Assembly: GCF_900099905.1 (NCBI RefSeq)
Contig: NZ_FNEE01000007.1
Span: forward strand, 214,567-278,566
Direction: 5' to 3'
Source: Mesorhizobium muleiense
GTDB lineage: Bacteria > Pseudomonadota > Alphaproteobacteria > Rhizobiales > Rhizobiaceae
Length of the DNA: 64,000 bases
Position 1 is the first letter of the stretch; every line of letters starts with the position of its first letter. Made by a program: the position numbers and the translations under genes. Below are positions 1 to 8,377 of the stretch, in pieces. Under the pieces are notes generated by a model. The model saw nothing but the letters and a program-made list of their open reading frames with translations, had not been told where the DNA came from and did no database searches.

Positions 1-29
1 ATGAATGGGGAAGAGAGATCGGCAAGCAG

Positions 30-1181
30 ATGCAACTTAGGGGCGAACAACACGATTCCGGATTATTTGGTGAAGTCAAGCCGGCGATTTTCGATGTTCG
101 GAGTGGAGGCAAGGCCGAAGTAACGGCAGGACTCTTTGGAGATTCCACTAGGTCGTTCTTTATTCACAGAGTTGAGCCGTCCGTTCAGTGCTCCGCGGCG
201 CAAGACGCGGTAAACAAACAAGCGATCAGTTACTTTGACCAACAGGGACAGCGGCTGGTAGTTATACGAGATCATATGGCAGCGTACAATGACAAGACAA
301 CCGATATGTCTAACTATAAGGTTTTAGTTGACGATTACAACAGTCATGTAATTGATCCTGTTAGATATTACCGATGCGATCCCTCATTGGCGCCGCTTCA
401 GATTGCGTACAATGCTTGGTGGGATGCGAGCGATCAAGCGTATGCTGCGACTCGATCAGGGTTTGCCACAGTGTATGGTAATGCACAGCGGGATTTGGCT
501 GAACTTTCTCGGCTAAACTCGCTAGTGCGCGCGGCCCGCAACGGGTTTGAAACGACTTCCAACGGCGCGGGTGGTATTCGGGCCATCAATGCAGCGCATA
601 GCAATTTTTTGAATGGATTGACGCGTGTACTCTCCTACAAGTTGGTGAGTGACGGTCCGTATGATGCCAAGTCGATATTTGATAACGCGAATGCCACAGC
701 AACTGATGAAATTAGGTACTCTGCGATTACAGAACTAGACCGTCTGAGGAACGAGTACGTCGAACGAGCAATTCCAGTACCGGCACCAAGCGAATTTACC
801 CAGACCAAGAGTTCCACTAAATTTTCATTTCAGCAGCTTAACACGGGAGATTATGCCTGGGCCGTGCTGAAGGATGTATTGTTACTGAATATCGATGCGA
901 TCGCAAATGATATGGAAGGTAAAGGGTATCCGGTACAACTAAATAGTGTCTATAGGAATCCGTTGCGTTCGTCTGGGCTGAGCCAGCATCAGTATGGATA
1001 CGCCGTCGACATTCAAGTATTCGACTTTAACGGAAGTGGCGGAGCACGCGATGAAAAGGATTGGAAGTTACTCAAGGCTATTACTGATACTCATGGCCCC
1101 GCTTACACTGAACCCGTGAACGAGTCCGGTGTTGGACATATACACGTTGACTGGCGAGGCATGGGATCGGTGTTTGCTTGA
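30..1181 (+). CDS. Peptidase M15-like (D-Ala-D-Ala carboxypeptidase fold) protein
   Basis: The C-terminal third carries the M15/VanY zinc-peptidase signature: SQHQYGYAVD near residues 318-327 (pattern SxHxxGxAxD, with His320 and Asp327 as metal ligands) and HIHVDW near 370-375. Such enzymes cleave peptidoglycan peptides. The first two thirds (about 290 residues) resemble nothing I recognise, and no clear signal peptide is visible. The frame is open back to base 3, so the true start may lie upstream of the window. GC content and codon use are clearly lower and more mixed than in every later gene, which suggests recent acquisition. It could be a cell-wall hydrolase, a phage-type endolysin or an effector. 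Fold assignment fairly sure, role unknown. Confidence 0.6.
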   Translation: MQLRGEQHDSGLFGEVKPAIFDVRSGGKAEVTAGLFGDSTRSFFIHRVEPSVQCSAAQDAVNKQAISYFDQQGQRLVVIRDHMAAYNDKTTDMSNYKVLVDDYNSHVIDPVRYYRCDPSLAPLQIAYNAWWDASDQAYAATRSGFATVYGNAQRDLAELSRLNSLVRAARNGFETTSNGAGGIRAINAAHSNFLNGLTRVLSYKLVSDGPYDAKSIFDNANATATDEIRYSAITELDRLRNEYVERAIPVPAPSEFTQTKSSTKFSFQQLNTGDYAWAVLKDVLLLNIDAIANDMEGKGYPVQLNSVYRNPLRSSGLSQHQYGYAVDIQVFDFNGSGGARDEKDWKLLKAITDTHGPAYTEPVNESGVGHIHVDWRGMGSVFA

Positions 1182-1297
1182 CTGCCTCTCAATGATCCCG
1201 GCGAATGTGAAAGAGCGTTGAACTATATGCCGATTTTCGAAGCGTTCTAAGCTGGAGTTTTCCACTTTGATCCTGTTCTCGGGAGAACAAGGATTCC

Positions 1298-1354
1298 GTG
1301 AAGAACCAGAAGTTTTCGGAGGCGCAGATTGGCCGTCCTTCTGCGGTAGGCTGA
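1298..1354 (+). pseudogene. Possible remnant of an IS3-type transposase OrfA
   Basis: A GTG start is followed by codons reading KNQKFSEAQI, which looks like the N-terminus of IS3-family OrfA proteins (typically M-K-x-x-(K/R)-F-(S/T)-E-x-Q-I). The frame stops after 18 residues and no OrfB or clean inverted repeats were found. The match is short, so this is tentative. Confidence 0.3.
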
Positions 1355-2181
1355 GGAAGGGGCGCTATGGTGGTGGCCCGTGTTCGAGGTCAAGCGTTTG
1401 TTCGTGTCTCGACTGCTCGCCGGCCTGAGCGTGAACCTGTCGCTGCCCGACCAACTCATATATGTACCCTACCTATTCCGAGTAGAGGGGGTGGGTCCAG
1501 AAGCCGACCTATACGCCCACTGGCATAACAGGATTTTTCGCAGCGGCGGCGGGAGTTGTCTAGCTGGCGCGGACAATCCGTCCGCGCGACATATAGCGGA
1601 GATTTGAGCACTCTCAAGACGGCGCTTACTGCAGGATCACCGGAGCCCTGCTCGCCGTTTTTTGCTCGCGAAGGGTTGCTGCATTCACAGATTGAGCGTT
1701 GTGCGACTCGAACTCGGCAAAAATCCGAAAGTTTTCGGGTGATCAGTTTTGGATTCAATCTTCAGGTATATGCAAGGACAACGGAATTTAGAGGCGTAGG
1801 AGGGGCCGCTGCAGGGCAGCGGAAGTTTCGGAGCGACGACAGACCGTGTTTAATTAGCCACAATGTTAGGATATTGACTCCGCCCGCAGGATCAACGCGT
1901 TGTGGACTGAGCAGGTGGCCGGCCCGCTCTTGCATGAGCGAGTGGGCGACCCTCGGGGGTTAGAAATCCGTGACAGTACTCGCAATGGCTTCGCAAGCAT
2001 TGCCAAGCGCTTTTGCTCGTCGCGGTGGACGGCGATCTGCGCCTGACCCCCAAGCCGCCGATAGGGAGCCTCGGCGCGACGATGATGGGAGCCGGACAAG
2101 ACGTTGTGCGATCGGTCGATGATTGCGCCCGCTGACATCGACTTCGAAATCTGACAGACGCTGTAGCAATTAAACGCTGCC

Positions 2182-2226
2182 CATGATCCTTTCTGGAAAT
2201 CGATTCCGATTTTCATGGTCATGCGC
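2182..2226. repeat. Short palindromic intergenic repeat, Rhizobiales type
   Basis: An imperfect palindrome of the kind ATGATCCTTT...GATTCCGATTTTC...TCATGCGC lies just upstream of mgtE. Related copies in this window lie near 27799, 32488, 37171, 44473 and 58130. They share the ATGATC outer arm and a GAA/TTC-rich centre. Confidence 0.6.
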
Positions 2227-2274
2227 TAGACCTAACACGCACCTTTTCCGAAATTCTGACGGCGGGAGGCGCTG

Positions 2275-3687
2275 GTGGAAGGCCAGGACGAACAGACGAC
2301 CGGCGCCAGGACTGCTGAGGACAGCGCCGACATCTATGGGGAGGACGGCGCCATTCTGTCGTCGTTCCTTGCCCAGATCGGCGCCGCGATCGCCGATCGC
2401 GACACGCTGACGCTGAAGCGTGAAGTCGACGACCTGCACCAATCGGAACTCGGCGACCTGATCGAGGCGCTTCATCCGGAACAGCGCCGCGCGCTGGTCG
2501 AATTGTTGGGCGCCGACTTCGATTTTTCCGCGCTGACCGAGGTCGACGAGGCTATCCGCCGCGACATTGTCGACAGCCTGCCCAACGCGCAGATTGCCCA
2601 GGGTGTGCAGGACCTCGATTCCGACGACGCGGTCTACATTCTCGAGGATCTCGAAAAGGAAGACCAGGACGAGATCCTGTCGCAACTGCCGTTCACCGAG
2701 CGGATCAGGCTGCGCCGCTCGCTCGACTATCCCGAAGAGACCGCCGGTCGCCGCATGCAGACCGAGTTCGTCGCGGTGCCGCCATTCTGGACGATCGGCC
2801 AGACCATCGACTACATGCGCGAGGACAACAACCTTCCCGACCGCTTCAGCCAGATTTTCGTCATCGATCCGAGCTTCAAGCTGCTCGGCGCCATCGACCT
2901 CGACCAGATCCTGCGCACCAAGCGCTCGATCAAGGTCGAAGAGGTGATGCATGAGACCAGGCACGCCATTCCGGCGACGATGGACCAGGAGGAGGCGGCG
3001 CGCGAGTTCGAACAATACGACCTTCTCTCCGCTGCCGTCGTCGACGAGAACGAGCGGCTGGTCGGCGTGCTGACCATCGATGACGTGGTCGACGTAATCC
3101 AGCAGGAAGCCGAGGAGGATCTGCTGCGCATGGGTGGTGTCGGCGACGAAGAATTGTCGGACAGCATCCTTTCGACCTCGCGCTCGCGCGTTCCGTGGCT
3201 GCTCGTCAACCTTTTGACAGCGTTCCTGGCGGCCTCGGTGATCGGCCTGTTCGACCGCACGATCGAGCACATCGTGGCGCTGGCCGTGCTGATGCCGATC
3301 GTGGCAGGCATGGGCGGCAATGCCGGCTCGCAGACCATGACGGTCACGGTGCGGGCGCTGGCGACGCGGGACCTCGACATCTACAATGCCGGCCGCATCA
3401 TCCGCCGCGAGATGGGGGTGGGCTTCATCAACGGCATCATCTTCGCCATCCTGATCGGCATCGTCGCCGCCGCCTGGTTCCGCGATCCCAACCTGGGCGG
3501 CATCATCGCCGCGGCGATGATCATCAACATGTTCGTGGCCGCACTGGCCGGCATCCTGATCCCGCTGCTGCTCGACCGGTTCAAGATCGACCCGGCCGTG
3601 GCTTCGGCGGTTTTCGTCACGACGGTCACCGACGTCGTCGGCTTCTTTGCCTTTCTCGGCCTCGCCACATGGTGGTTCGGCGTGTGA
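2275..3687 (+). CDS. mgtE: Magnesium transporter MgtE
   Basis: This 470-residue protein has the full MgtE order: an N-terminal helical domain rich in acidic residues (about 15-140), paired CBS domains (about 140-270, containing FVIDPSFKLLGAIDLD and VVDENERLVGVLTIDDV) and a C-terminal membrane domain of about five helices (290-470). The membrane part carries MPIVAGMGGNAGSQ, the conserved pore-region motif. It imports Mg2+ across the inner membrane, gated by Mg2+ binding to the cytoplasmic domains. The start is GTG at 2275, preceded by GGGAGG about six bases upstream. No operon partner; the next gene is a separate regulator. Confidence 0.93.
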   Translation: MEGQDEQTTGARTAEDSADIYGEDGAILSSFLAQIGAAIADRDTLTLKREVDDLHQSELGDLIEALHPEQRRALVELLGADFDFSALTEVDEAIRRDIVDSLPNAQIAQGVQDLDSDDAVYILEDLEKEDQDEILSQLPFTERIRLRRSLDYPEETAGRRMQTEFVAVPPFWTIGQTIDYMREDNNLPDRFSQIFVIDPSFKLLGAIDLDQILRTKRSIKVEEVMHETRHAIPATMDQEEAAREFEQYDLLSAAVVDENERLVGVLTIDDVVDVIQQEAEEDLLRMGGVGDEELSDSILSTSRSRVPWLLVNLLTAFLAASVIGLFDRTIEHIVALAVLMPIVAGMGGNAGSQTMTVTVRALATRDLDIYNAGRIIRREMGVGFINGIIFAILIGIVAAAWFRDPNLGGIIAAAMIINMFVAALAGILIPLLLDRFKIDPAVASAVFVTTVTDVVGFFAFLGLATWWFGV

Positions 3688-3702
3688 GCGACGCCTACTC
3701 AA

Positions 3703-3732
3703 TTGACTTTTACGTAAATGCCATGCGAGATT
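3703..3732 (+). promoter_or_regulatory. MerR-type promoter with TTTACGTAAA operator
   Basis: TTGACT (3703-3708) is followed directly by the perfect palindrome TTTACGTAAA (3709-3718). A weak -10 candidate, GAGATT, lies about 18 bases after the -35. A dyad filling the stretched -35/-10 spacer is the layout MerR proteins use. It sits about 100 bases upstream of the MerR gene, so autoregulation is likely. Confidence 0.45.
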
Positions 3733-3820
3733 TTGGAACAGCCTCCGGCCGATTCTGAAACGCGTGCGGATAGCGAGGCCGCATGGTTGGAACCCGCAGC
3801 GCGGCCGGGCATTTGGAGTG

Positions 3821-4210
3821 ATGATGCGGGAATATTATTCGATAACCGAACTGACCCGCGAATTCGACGTTTCGACGCGGACGCTGCGCTTCTACGAGGA
3901 CGAGGGGCTGGTGCAGCCGGTGCGGCGCGGCCGCACGCGGCTATTTCGCCCGTCGGACCGGCATCTGATCCGCCAGATCATGCGCGGCAAGAGGCTCGGC
4001 TTTTCGATCAACGAGATCCGCGAAATCATCCAGATGTACAAGGAGCCGCCCGGCGAGGTCGGTCAGCTCAACCTGATGATCAAGCGCATCGAGGAAAAGC
4101 GCGAGGATCTGCGCCAGAAGCGCCGCGACCTCGAAGAGACCCTGGCCGAACTCGACCAGGCCGAAGAGTCGTGCGTCGAGCGGCTGGTGGAACTCGGCGT
4201 CAACACCTGA
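3821..4210 (+). CDS. MerR family transcriptional regulator (LiuR-like)
   Basis: About 129 residues. An N-terminal winged helix-turn-helix (EYYSITELTREFDVSTRTLRFYEDEGLV) is typical of MerR proteins, followed by an Arg-rich wing (RRGRTRLFRPSDRHL) and a long C-terminal coiled coil (about 75-120) for dimerisation. There is no cysteine cluster for metal binding. The protein resembles the branched-chain/fatty-acid regulators called LiuR, although no liu genes are adjacent. Two ATGs in tandem (3821, 3824) follow GGAG at 3815; an upstream in-frame ATG at 3764 would add an unconserved leader and lacks a ribosome binding site. The palindrome TTTACGTAAA lies upstream. Confidence 0.8.
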   Translation: MMREYYSITELTREFDVSTRTLRFYEDEGLVQPVRRGRTRLFRPSDRHLIRQIMRGKRLGFSINEIREIIQMYKEPPGEVGQLNLMIKRIEEKREDLRQKRRDLEETLAELDQAEESCVERLVELGVNT

Positions 4211-4222
4211 TCGGTTGCCGCC

Positions 4223-4729
4223 TCAAATCCAGCGCCGCACCCTTTTTGCGTAATCCCGGTATTTCTTGCCGAATTTCGTTGCCAGAACCTTTTCCTCGCC
4301 CTCGATCGCCATTTTCTGCGTTGCGAAGGCGGCGATGATCGCCAGCGGCAGGAACCACACGATCCCCGAGATAAGGGCGACGCCAATCATCAGCAGCGTG
4401 TTGGCCAGATAGATCGGATTGCGGCTGACGGCGAAGGGGCCCGATGTAACCAGATGGTCCGGCACGGCGTTCGGGTGGAGCGTCGTCTTTGCCCGGATCA
4501 TGATGCGGATCGCCGTGAACCAGAGTGCGACGACGCCGAACAATGCCACCCAGCCGGCCGCGAACAGGATGTCGCCCAAAAGGCCGCCGATCCATGGCAG
4601 CGGATAAAGCAAGCCAAGCGCGATGCTGACGGCGATGGCCGCGACATAGATCAGCGGCGGCCACGGTATAAACCCCGGTTTTTGCTGTCCCGGTTTCTGT
4701 TGGCCCGGTTTCTGCTGATGGTCGGTCAT
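4223..4729 (-). CDS. Isoprenylcysteine carboxyl methyltransferase-like membrane protein
   Basis: About 168 residues with four to five membrane helices and the C-terminal motif of the ICMT/PEMT-like family: GPFAVSRNPIYLANTLL followed by EGEEKVLATKFGKKYRDYAKRVRRWI. These proteins bind S-adenosylmethionine at the membrane and methylate a lipid or small substrate, unknown here. After the ATG at 4729 (good AGGAG upstream) the leader holds three copies of GQQKPG encoded by 15-18 bp tandem repeats, probably a disordered tail. The start codon overlaps the stop of the upstream DUF1624 gene (ATGA), so the two are translationally coupled. Confidence 0.75.
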   Translation of the reverse strand: MTDHQQKPGQQKPGQQKPGFIPWPPLIYVAAIAVSIALGLLYPLPWIGGLLGDILFAAGWVALFGVVALWFTAIRIMIRAKTTLHPNAVPDHLVTSGPFAVSRNPIYLANTLLMIGVALISGIVWFLPLAIIAAFATQKMAIEGEEKVLATKFGKKYRDYAKRVRRWI

Positions 4730-5718
4730 TGTGCTCCTCCCTCCATCAAAGTGCCGTCGGCCTTGGCAGTGCAGGCGCCGGCGAGCTCGTCGAGATGCGC
4801 CTTCCATTCCGCAGCCTGGTCGTTGCGGTAGAGCCGATCAAGCGTGGCCTCGCCCTCGAGCGTATCGAGCATGCAGACACAATAGCTGCTGCAGAACTCC
4901 GTGTCGCGCGATTGCTCGCACGATGCCTGGCACTCTTTCAGGAAGGTGACCTGCCTGGTTTCGACCGCTGCCGGCATGAATTGCGAAATCAGCCAGACCG
5001 AGCCGATCAGCACCGGCTGGTGGATCAGATAGAAGGCGAGGCTGTGCCGGCCGATAAAGACCAGCGGATTAGTCCAGTGGCCGGGCGTCAGGCCCGCCAG
5101 CCGCGTCAGCACGCCGGAGGCGAAGGCGAGTTTTGCCGCCGCGATGCCGACAAGCACAGCGCCGAACCATGGAAACAGCGGGACATAATCGTTGGAGCGC
5201 GGGTTGGTTGCCGACAGGCCGACCCACCACAGGGCCGGATGATCGAAGATCTCGGACCTGAGGTAGAGCGGCGCGGTGATGACGAAAGCTGCGACAACCA
5301 GCGTCAGCAGCGCCGGCAGCCGCAGAAACGCCAGGCCGAGCAGGCTGGCGAGCGCGATCTCGTGCAGGATGCCGAAGAAGATGAAACTGTCGGGTGTGGC
5401 AAGCCTGGTGGCGGCCGATATGGCGAGCGCCGCCCCGCCGACCATGGCGAAGCGTTTCCAGAAGCCGTTCCAGCGGATTTGCTTGCCATGGGCAAGGAAC
5501 AGGCTGACGCCGACCAGGAACAGGAAGGTCGAAGCGATGCAGCGCGCGTAGAATTTCCACCAGCCAAAGGCAGTCAGGCCGGGATCGGTGTAGCCGAAGA
5601 ATTCGAGATCCCAGGTGAAATGGTAGCTCGCCATGGCAAGCAAAGCGATGCCGCGGGCGACGTCGATAGCGATGATGCGCCTGGATCGGTCCTGAACGGC
5701 CAGCGTAGGAATGGTCAT
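4726..5718 (-). CDS. DUF1624 (acyltransferase-like) membrane protein with Cys-rich tail
   Basis: About 330 residues. The N-terminus (RRIIAIDVARGIALLAMASYHFTWDLEFFGY) and about nine to ten hydrophobic segments match the DUF1624 / heparan-alpha-glucosaminide N-acetyltransferase catalytic family of membrane acyltransferases. After the last helix (GRHSLAFYLIHQPVLIGSVW) comes a tail of about 80 residues with five cysteines spaced C-x3-C-x8-C-x3-C-x-C, then an acidic C-terminus. The ATG at 5718 is chosen because the family begins there; the frame is open upstream into repeat sequence. The stop overlaps the next gene's start. Substrate unknown. Confidence 0.72.
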   Translation of the reverse strand: MTIPTLAVQDRSRRIIAIDVARGIALLAMASYHFTWDLEFFGYTDPGLTAFGWWKFYARCIASTFLFLVGVSLFLAHGKQIRWNGFWKRFAMVGGAALAISAATRLATPDSFIFFGILHEIALASLLGLAFLRLPALLTLVVAAFVITAPLYLRSEIFDHPALWWVGLSATNPRSNDYVPLFPWFGAVLVGIAAAKLAFASGVLTRLAGLTPGHWTNPLVFIGRHSLAFYLIHQPVLIGSVWLISQFMPAAVETRQVTFLKECQASCEQSRDTEFCSSYCVCMLDTLEGEATLDRLYRNDQAAEWKAHLDELAGACTAKADGTLMEGGAQ

Positions 5719-5793
5719 GGTCTCGCAATTCTGATTCAGTGCTGCAAGACGACTATCATGGTTGCCCCGGACAAAAGAAGACAGGCGCCGCCC

Positions 5794-5941
5794 TTCCTTC
5801 TCCTTATGGGAGAAGGTGGATTGGCGCGCAGCGCCAAAACGGAAGAGGGGTGCTGGCCGGAGCGCTGTTGGTGCCAAGCTGGAACACCCCTCATCCGACC
5901 TCGCTTCGCGAGGCCACCTTCTCCCACAAGGGGAGAAGGAA
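5794..5941. repeat. RIME-like intergenic repeat, copy 1
   Basis: The unit starts with a small hairpin (CTTCTCC...GGGAGAAGG), carries GCGCAGCGCC, then GAGGGGTGCTGG, and ends with CCACCTTCTCCCACAAGGGG and its complement. It lies between the DUF1624 gene and the cobalamin riboswitch. Five further copies or partial copies occur in this window. The layout resembles the Rhizobium-specific intergenic mosaic elements. Confidence 0.7.
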
Positions 5942-6027
5942 GAGCCCACGAGAGACGGCGCATTCGAGCTGCTAGCTGGCGGAATTTGGTTTGCCGGGCG
6001 CGGCGATTCTGCCTATAGTCGCAGCCG

Positions 6028-6213
6028 TCGTCGGTTCCGTTTTGGAACCAAGAGGGAATGCGGTAGGGGCAAAATTCGCCCGATGCCGTGGCTGCCCCCG
6101 CAACTGTGTGCGGTAGTCCTCTCCATATGCCACTGAAGATTTTCTTCGGGAAGAGCTTCTTCGGGAAGGTGGGGAAGGGCGCTGATCCGCGAGCCAGGAG
6201 ACCTGCCGGCGAC
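6028..6213 (+). promoter_or_regulatory. Cobalamin (adenosylcobalamin) riboswitch
   Basis: The expected conserved blocks appear in order: GGTTCCGTTTTGGAACC (P2-type stem near 6030), GAGGGAATGCGGT, GGCTGCCCCCGCAACTGT, GCCACTG (near 6128) and the B12 box GAGCCAGGAGACCTGCC (near 6191). The riboswitch ends about 50 bases before cbtB, so it should turn off cobalt uptake and cobalamin genes when B12 is plentiful. The variable P6 region contains two copies of TTCTTCGGGAAG. Confidence 0.93.
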
Positions 6214-6261
6214 AGGAGAACTGACTTCTATGCCCTCGGGTGGAGGGCGAAAGGACAAGAC

Positions 6262-6441
6262 ATGAATACCGCTTCCGTCTCGCTCGGCGCTTCCGTCTCC
6301 TCGCAGTCGCGCTTCGTGCAGTTGGCGCTTGCTGCATTTCTCGGCGTTTTCGTCATGGGTTTTGTCGGCTTCTCGCATATCGATGCGGTCCACAATGCCG
6401 CCCACGACTATCGCCATTCGATGGGCTTTCCCTGCCACTGA
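6262..6441 (+). CDS. cbtB: Cobalt transporter subunit CbtB
   Basis: A 59-residue protein with one membrane helix (QLALAAFLGVFVMGFVGF) and a His-rich C-terminus (HIDAVHNAAHDYRHSMGFPCH) that fits the predicted cobalt-binding tail of CbtB. CbtB and CbtA form a predicted cobalt permease, known mainly from its link to B12 riboswitches. It is the first gene after the riboswitch and lies 15 bases before cbtA. Confidence 0.9.
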   Translation: MNTASVSLGASVSSQSRFVQLALAAFLGVFVMGFVGFSHIDAVHNAAHDYRHSMGFPCH

Positions 6442-6456
6442 CGAGGGGCTGACACC

Positions 6457-7221
6457 ATGACACTGTTTCGCAACGTCGTGTTCATCGCGGCGATCGCAGG
6501 GCTTGTGGCCGGCGTCGTTCTCGCCTGCATGCAGGCCTACGCCACGGTGCCACTCATCCTTAAGGCGGAAGTCTACGAACAGGCCGGCGGTGGTCACACG
6601 CATGACCATGGTTTGTCGCCGGCCGCAGCAGGCAGTAATGCCATGAGCAGCGCCGTGCCGGCTGAAGCAGCCACCGCGGAAGACGAAGGCTGGGCTCCGG
6701 CCGATGGCTTCGAGCGCTTCGCTTTCACCGTCGTTGCCAACGTCGTCACCGGCATCGGCTTTGCGCTGATCCTGGTCGCCGCTTCGGAGCTCGCCGGCGG
6801 CATCGGCAATTGGCGTCAGGGCCTGTTCTGGGGCCTTGCCGGCTTTGCCGTGTTCACGCTGGCTCCGAACCTTGGCCTGCCGCCCGAACTGCCGGCGATG
6901 CCGCCGGCCGATCTCGCCCAGCGCCAGATCTGGTGGACGGCGACCGTGGTGGCGACCGCGGCCGGTCTTGGGCTGCTCGCCTTCCGCAAGTCATTGCCGC
7001 TGGCGGTGATTGCCGTGGCGTTGATCGTGGCGCCGCATATTGTCGGCGCGCCGCAGCCCGACAGTTTCGAATCGCCGATCCCGGAAGGCCTGCACCACCA
7101 GTTCGTGGTGGCGGTGACGCTGACCAATCTGGTGTTCTGGCTGGTGCTCGGCGCTGTCGTCGGCGTGGTGCGCGGCCGCTTGACCGGCGCCGCAACCGGC
7201 CTGCGCGACAGCCTTGCCTGA
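6457..7221 (+). CDS. cbtA: Cobalt transporter subunit CbtA
   Basis: 254 residues with an N-terminal helix, a His-rich periplasmic loop (GGGHTHDHG, about residues 45-53), then four or more membrane helices; this is the CbtA layout. It should be the membrane-spanning core of the CbtAB cobalt importer feeding cobalamin synthesis. It follows cbtB closely under the cobalamin riboswitch, and its end overlaps the start of cobU by eight bases. Confidence 0.9.
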   Translation: MTLFRNVVFIAAIAGLVAGVVLACMQAYATVPLILKAEVYEQAGGGHTHDHGLSPAAAGSNAMSSAVPAEAATAEDEGWAPADGFERFAFTVVANVVTGIGFALILVAASELAGGIGNWRQGLFWGLAGFAVFTLAPNLGLPPELPAMPPADLAQRQIWWTATVVATAAGLGLLAFRKSLPLAVIAVALIVAPHIVGAPQPDSFESPIPEGLHHQFVVAVTLTNLVFWLVLGAVVGVVRGRLTGAATGLRDSLA

Positions 7222-7741
7222 TCGCGCTGCTCCAGGCAGCAAGCTGACCCTGGTCATCGGCGGTGCACGCTCGGGCAAGAGCGCGCATGCCGAAAGCCTG
7301 GTGAAGGCCTGTCCGGCGCCGTGGACCTACATCGCCACGGCGCAAGCCTATGACGACGAGATGCGCGAACGCATCGCGCTGCACCGGGCGCGGCGCGGCG
7401 GCGGCTGGACGACCATCGACGCGCCGCTCGATCTCGTCGGCGCGATCGGGGGGCTGCCTGACGGCCGGCCAGTCCTGATTGACTGCCTGACGCTGTGGCT
7501 GTCCAACCACATGCTGGCCGAACGCGACATTGAGGCCGAATGCCGAGGGCTTGCGGATGTGCTGTCGCGGCCGCGCGGGCCGTGGTTCGTGGTTTCCAAC
7601 GAGGTCGGGCAGGGCATCGTGCCCGACAATGCGCTTGCCCGCCGGTTTCGCGATGCCGCCGGCCGGCTCAACCAGCAGGTCGCCGCCGTCGCCGGCACGG
7701 TGCTGCTGATGGTGGCGGGACTGCCGCTCAAGGTGAAGTGA
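7214..7741 (+). CDS. cobU: Bifunctional adenosylcobinamide kinase / guanylyltransferase
   Basis: 175 residues, the usual length for CobU/CobP. It has a P-loop GGARSGKS at residues 16-23, followed by the family stretch AESLVKACPAPWTYIATAQAYDDEMRERI with the guanylylation-site histidine just after it (IALHRARR), and VVSNEVGQGIVPDNALARRFRD. It phosphorylates adenosylcobinamide and attaches GMP in the nucleotide-loop assembly of B12. The start is TTG at 7214, overlapping cbtA; there is no ATG upstream of the P-loop. It belongs to the cbtBA-cobU-cobO run under the riboswitch. Confidence 0.92.
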   Translation: MPDRAAPGSKLTLVIGGARSGKSAHAESLVKACPAPWTYIATAQAYDDEMRERIALHRARRGGGWTTIDAPLDLVGAIGGLPDGRPVLIDCLTLWLSNHMLAERDIEAECRGLADVLSRPRGPWFVVSNEVGQGIVPDNALARRFRDAAGRLNQQVAAVAGTVLLMVAGLPLKVK

Positions 7742-7742
7742 T

Positions 7743-8357
7743 ATGACCGATATCGACGACAGGGACGAGCAACGCCACCGCGCCAAGATGGCCAAACGCA
7801 AGGCGGTGCAGGACGCCGAGGTCGCGGCCAAGACGGTCGAGAAGGGACTGCTGATCGTCAACACCGGGCCCGGCAAGGGCAAGACCACTGCCGCCTTCGG
7901 GCTGGCGCTGAGGATGCTCGGCTACGGCAGGCGCGTCGGCGTCGTCCAGTTCATCAAGGGCAAATGGCATACCGGCGAGAAGGACGCCTTTGCCGCTTTC
8001 GGCGACCGGGTCGTCTGGCACACGATGGGCGAGGGTTTTACCTGGGAAACGCAGGATCTGAAGCGCGACATCGCCGCCGCCGAGGCTGCCTGGGCCAAGG
8101 TGCTTGAGCTGATGGCCGATCCATCGATGAGCCTGCTGGTACTCGACGAGTTGAACATCGCGCTGCGCTACGACTATCTCGATCTCGACACGGTGGTGGC
8201 GGCGCTGAAGGGCCGCCGCGAAAACCTGCATATCCTCGTCACCGGCCGCAACGCCAAGCCGGCGCTGGTCGATGCCGCCGATCTGGTCACCGAGATGGGA
8301 GTTACGAAGCATCACTTTTCCGCCGGCGTGAAAGCGCAGCAAGGCATAGAGTTTTGA
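7743..8357 (+). CDS. cobO: Cob(I)yrinic acid a,c-diamide adenosyltransferase
   Basis: 204 residues of the CobA/CobO/BtuR family. The P-loop GPGKGKTT is at residues 42-49, followed by MLGYGRRVGVVQFIKGKW and the motif LLVLDELNIALRYDYL. It transfers the adenosyl group of ATP to the cobalt of the corrin ring. It starts two bases after the cobU stop and ends the riboswitch-linked operon; a RIME-like repeat follows. Confidence 0.94.
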   Translation: MTDIDDRDEQRHRAKMAKRKAVQDAEVAAKTVEKGLLIVNTGPGKGKTTAAFGLALRMLGYGRRVGVVQFIKGKWHTGEKDAFAAFGDRVVWHTMGEGFTWETQDLKRDIAAAEAAWAKVLELMADPSMSLLVLDELNIALRYDYLDLDTVVAALKGRRENLHILVTGRNAKPALVDAADLVTEMGVTKHHFSAGVKAQQGIEF

Positions 8358-8377
8358 GGTTTCGTTCGCCTCTTCTT

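Larger units (their letters stand above)
1182..2274. other. Gene-poor stretch, decayed sequence
   Basis: About 1.1 kb lies between the low-GC peptidase gene and mgtE with no convincing gene. Several open frames of 60-135 codons overlap each other on both strands and none shows a recognisable family, a ribosome binding site or consistent codon use. A possible transposase scrap lies at its left side and a short palindromic repeat at its right end. It looks like the decayed junction between acquired and core sequence. Confidence 0.5.

Noticed and set aside
1..1181. Prophage remnant at the left edge
   Set aside because: A peptidase domain alone is not enough; no holin, capsid, tail or integrase sequence is visible.
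1380..2222. Several 70-135 codon frames in the left gap as genes
   Set aside because: They overlap each other on both strands, lack ribosome binding sites and resemble no family.
2170..3702. A 510-codon open frame on the reverse strand across mgtE
   Set aside because: It is antisense to a clear mgtE gene; its product is a His/Arg/Asp-rich shadow of a high-GC3 gene.
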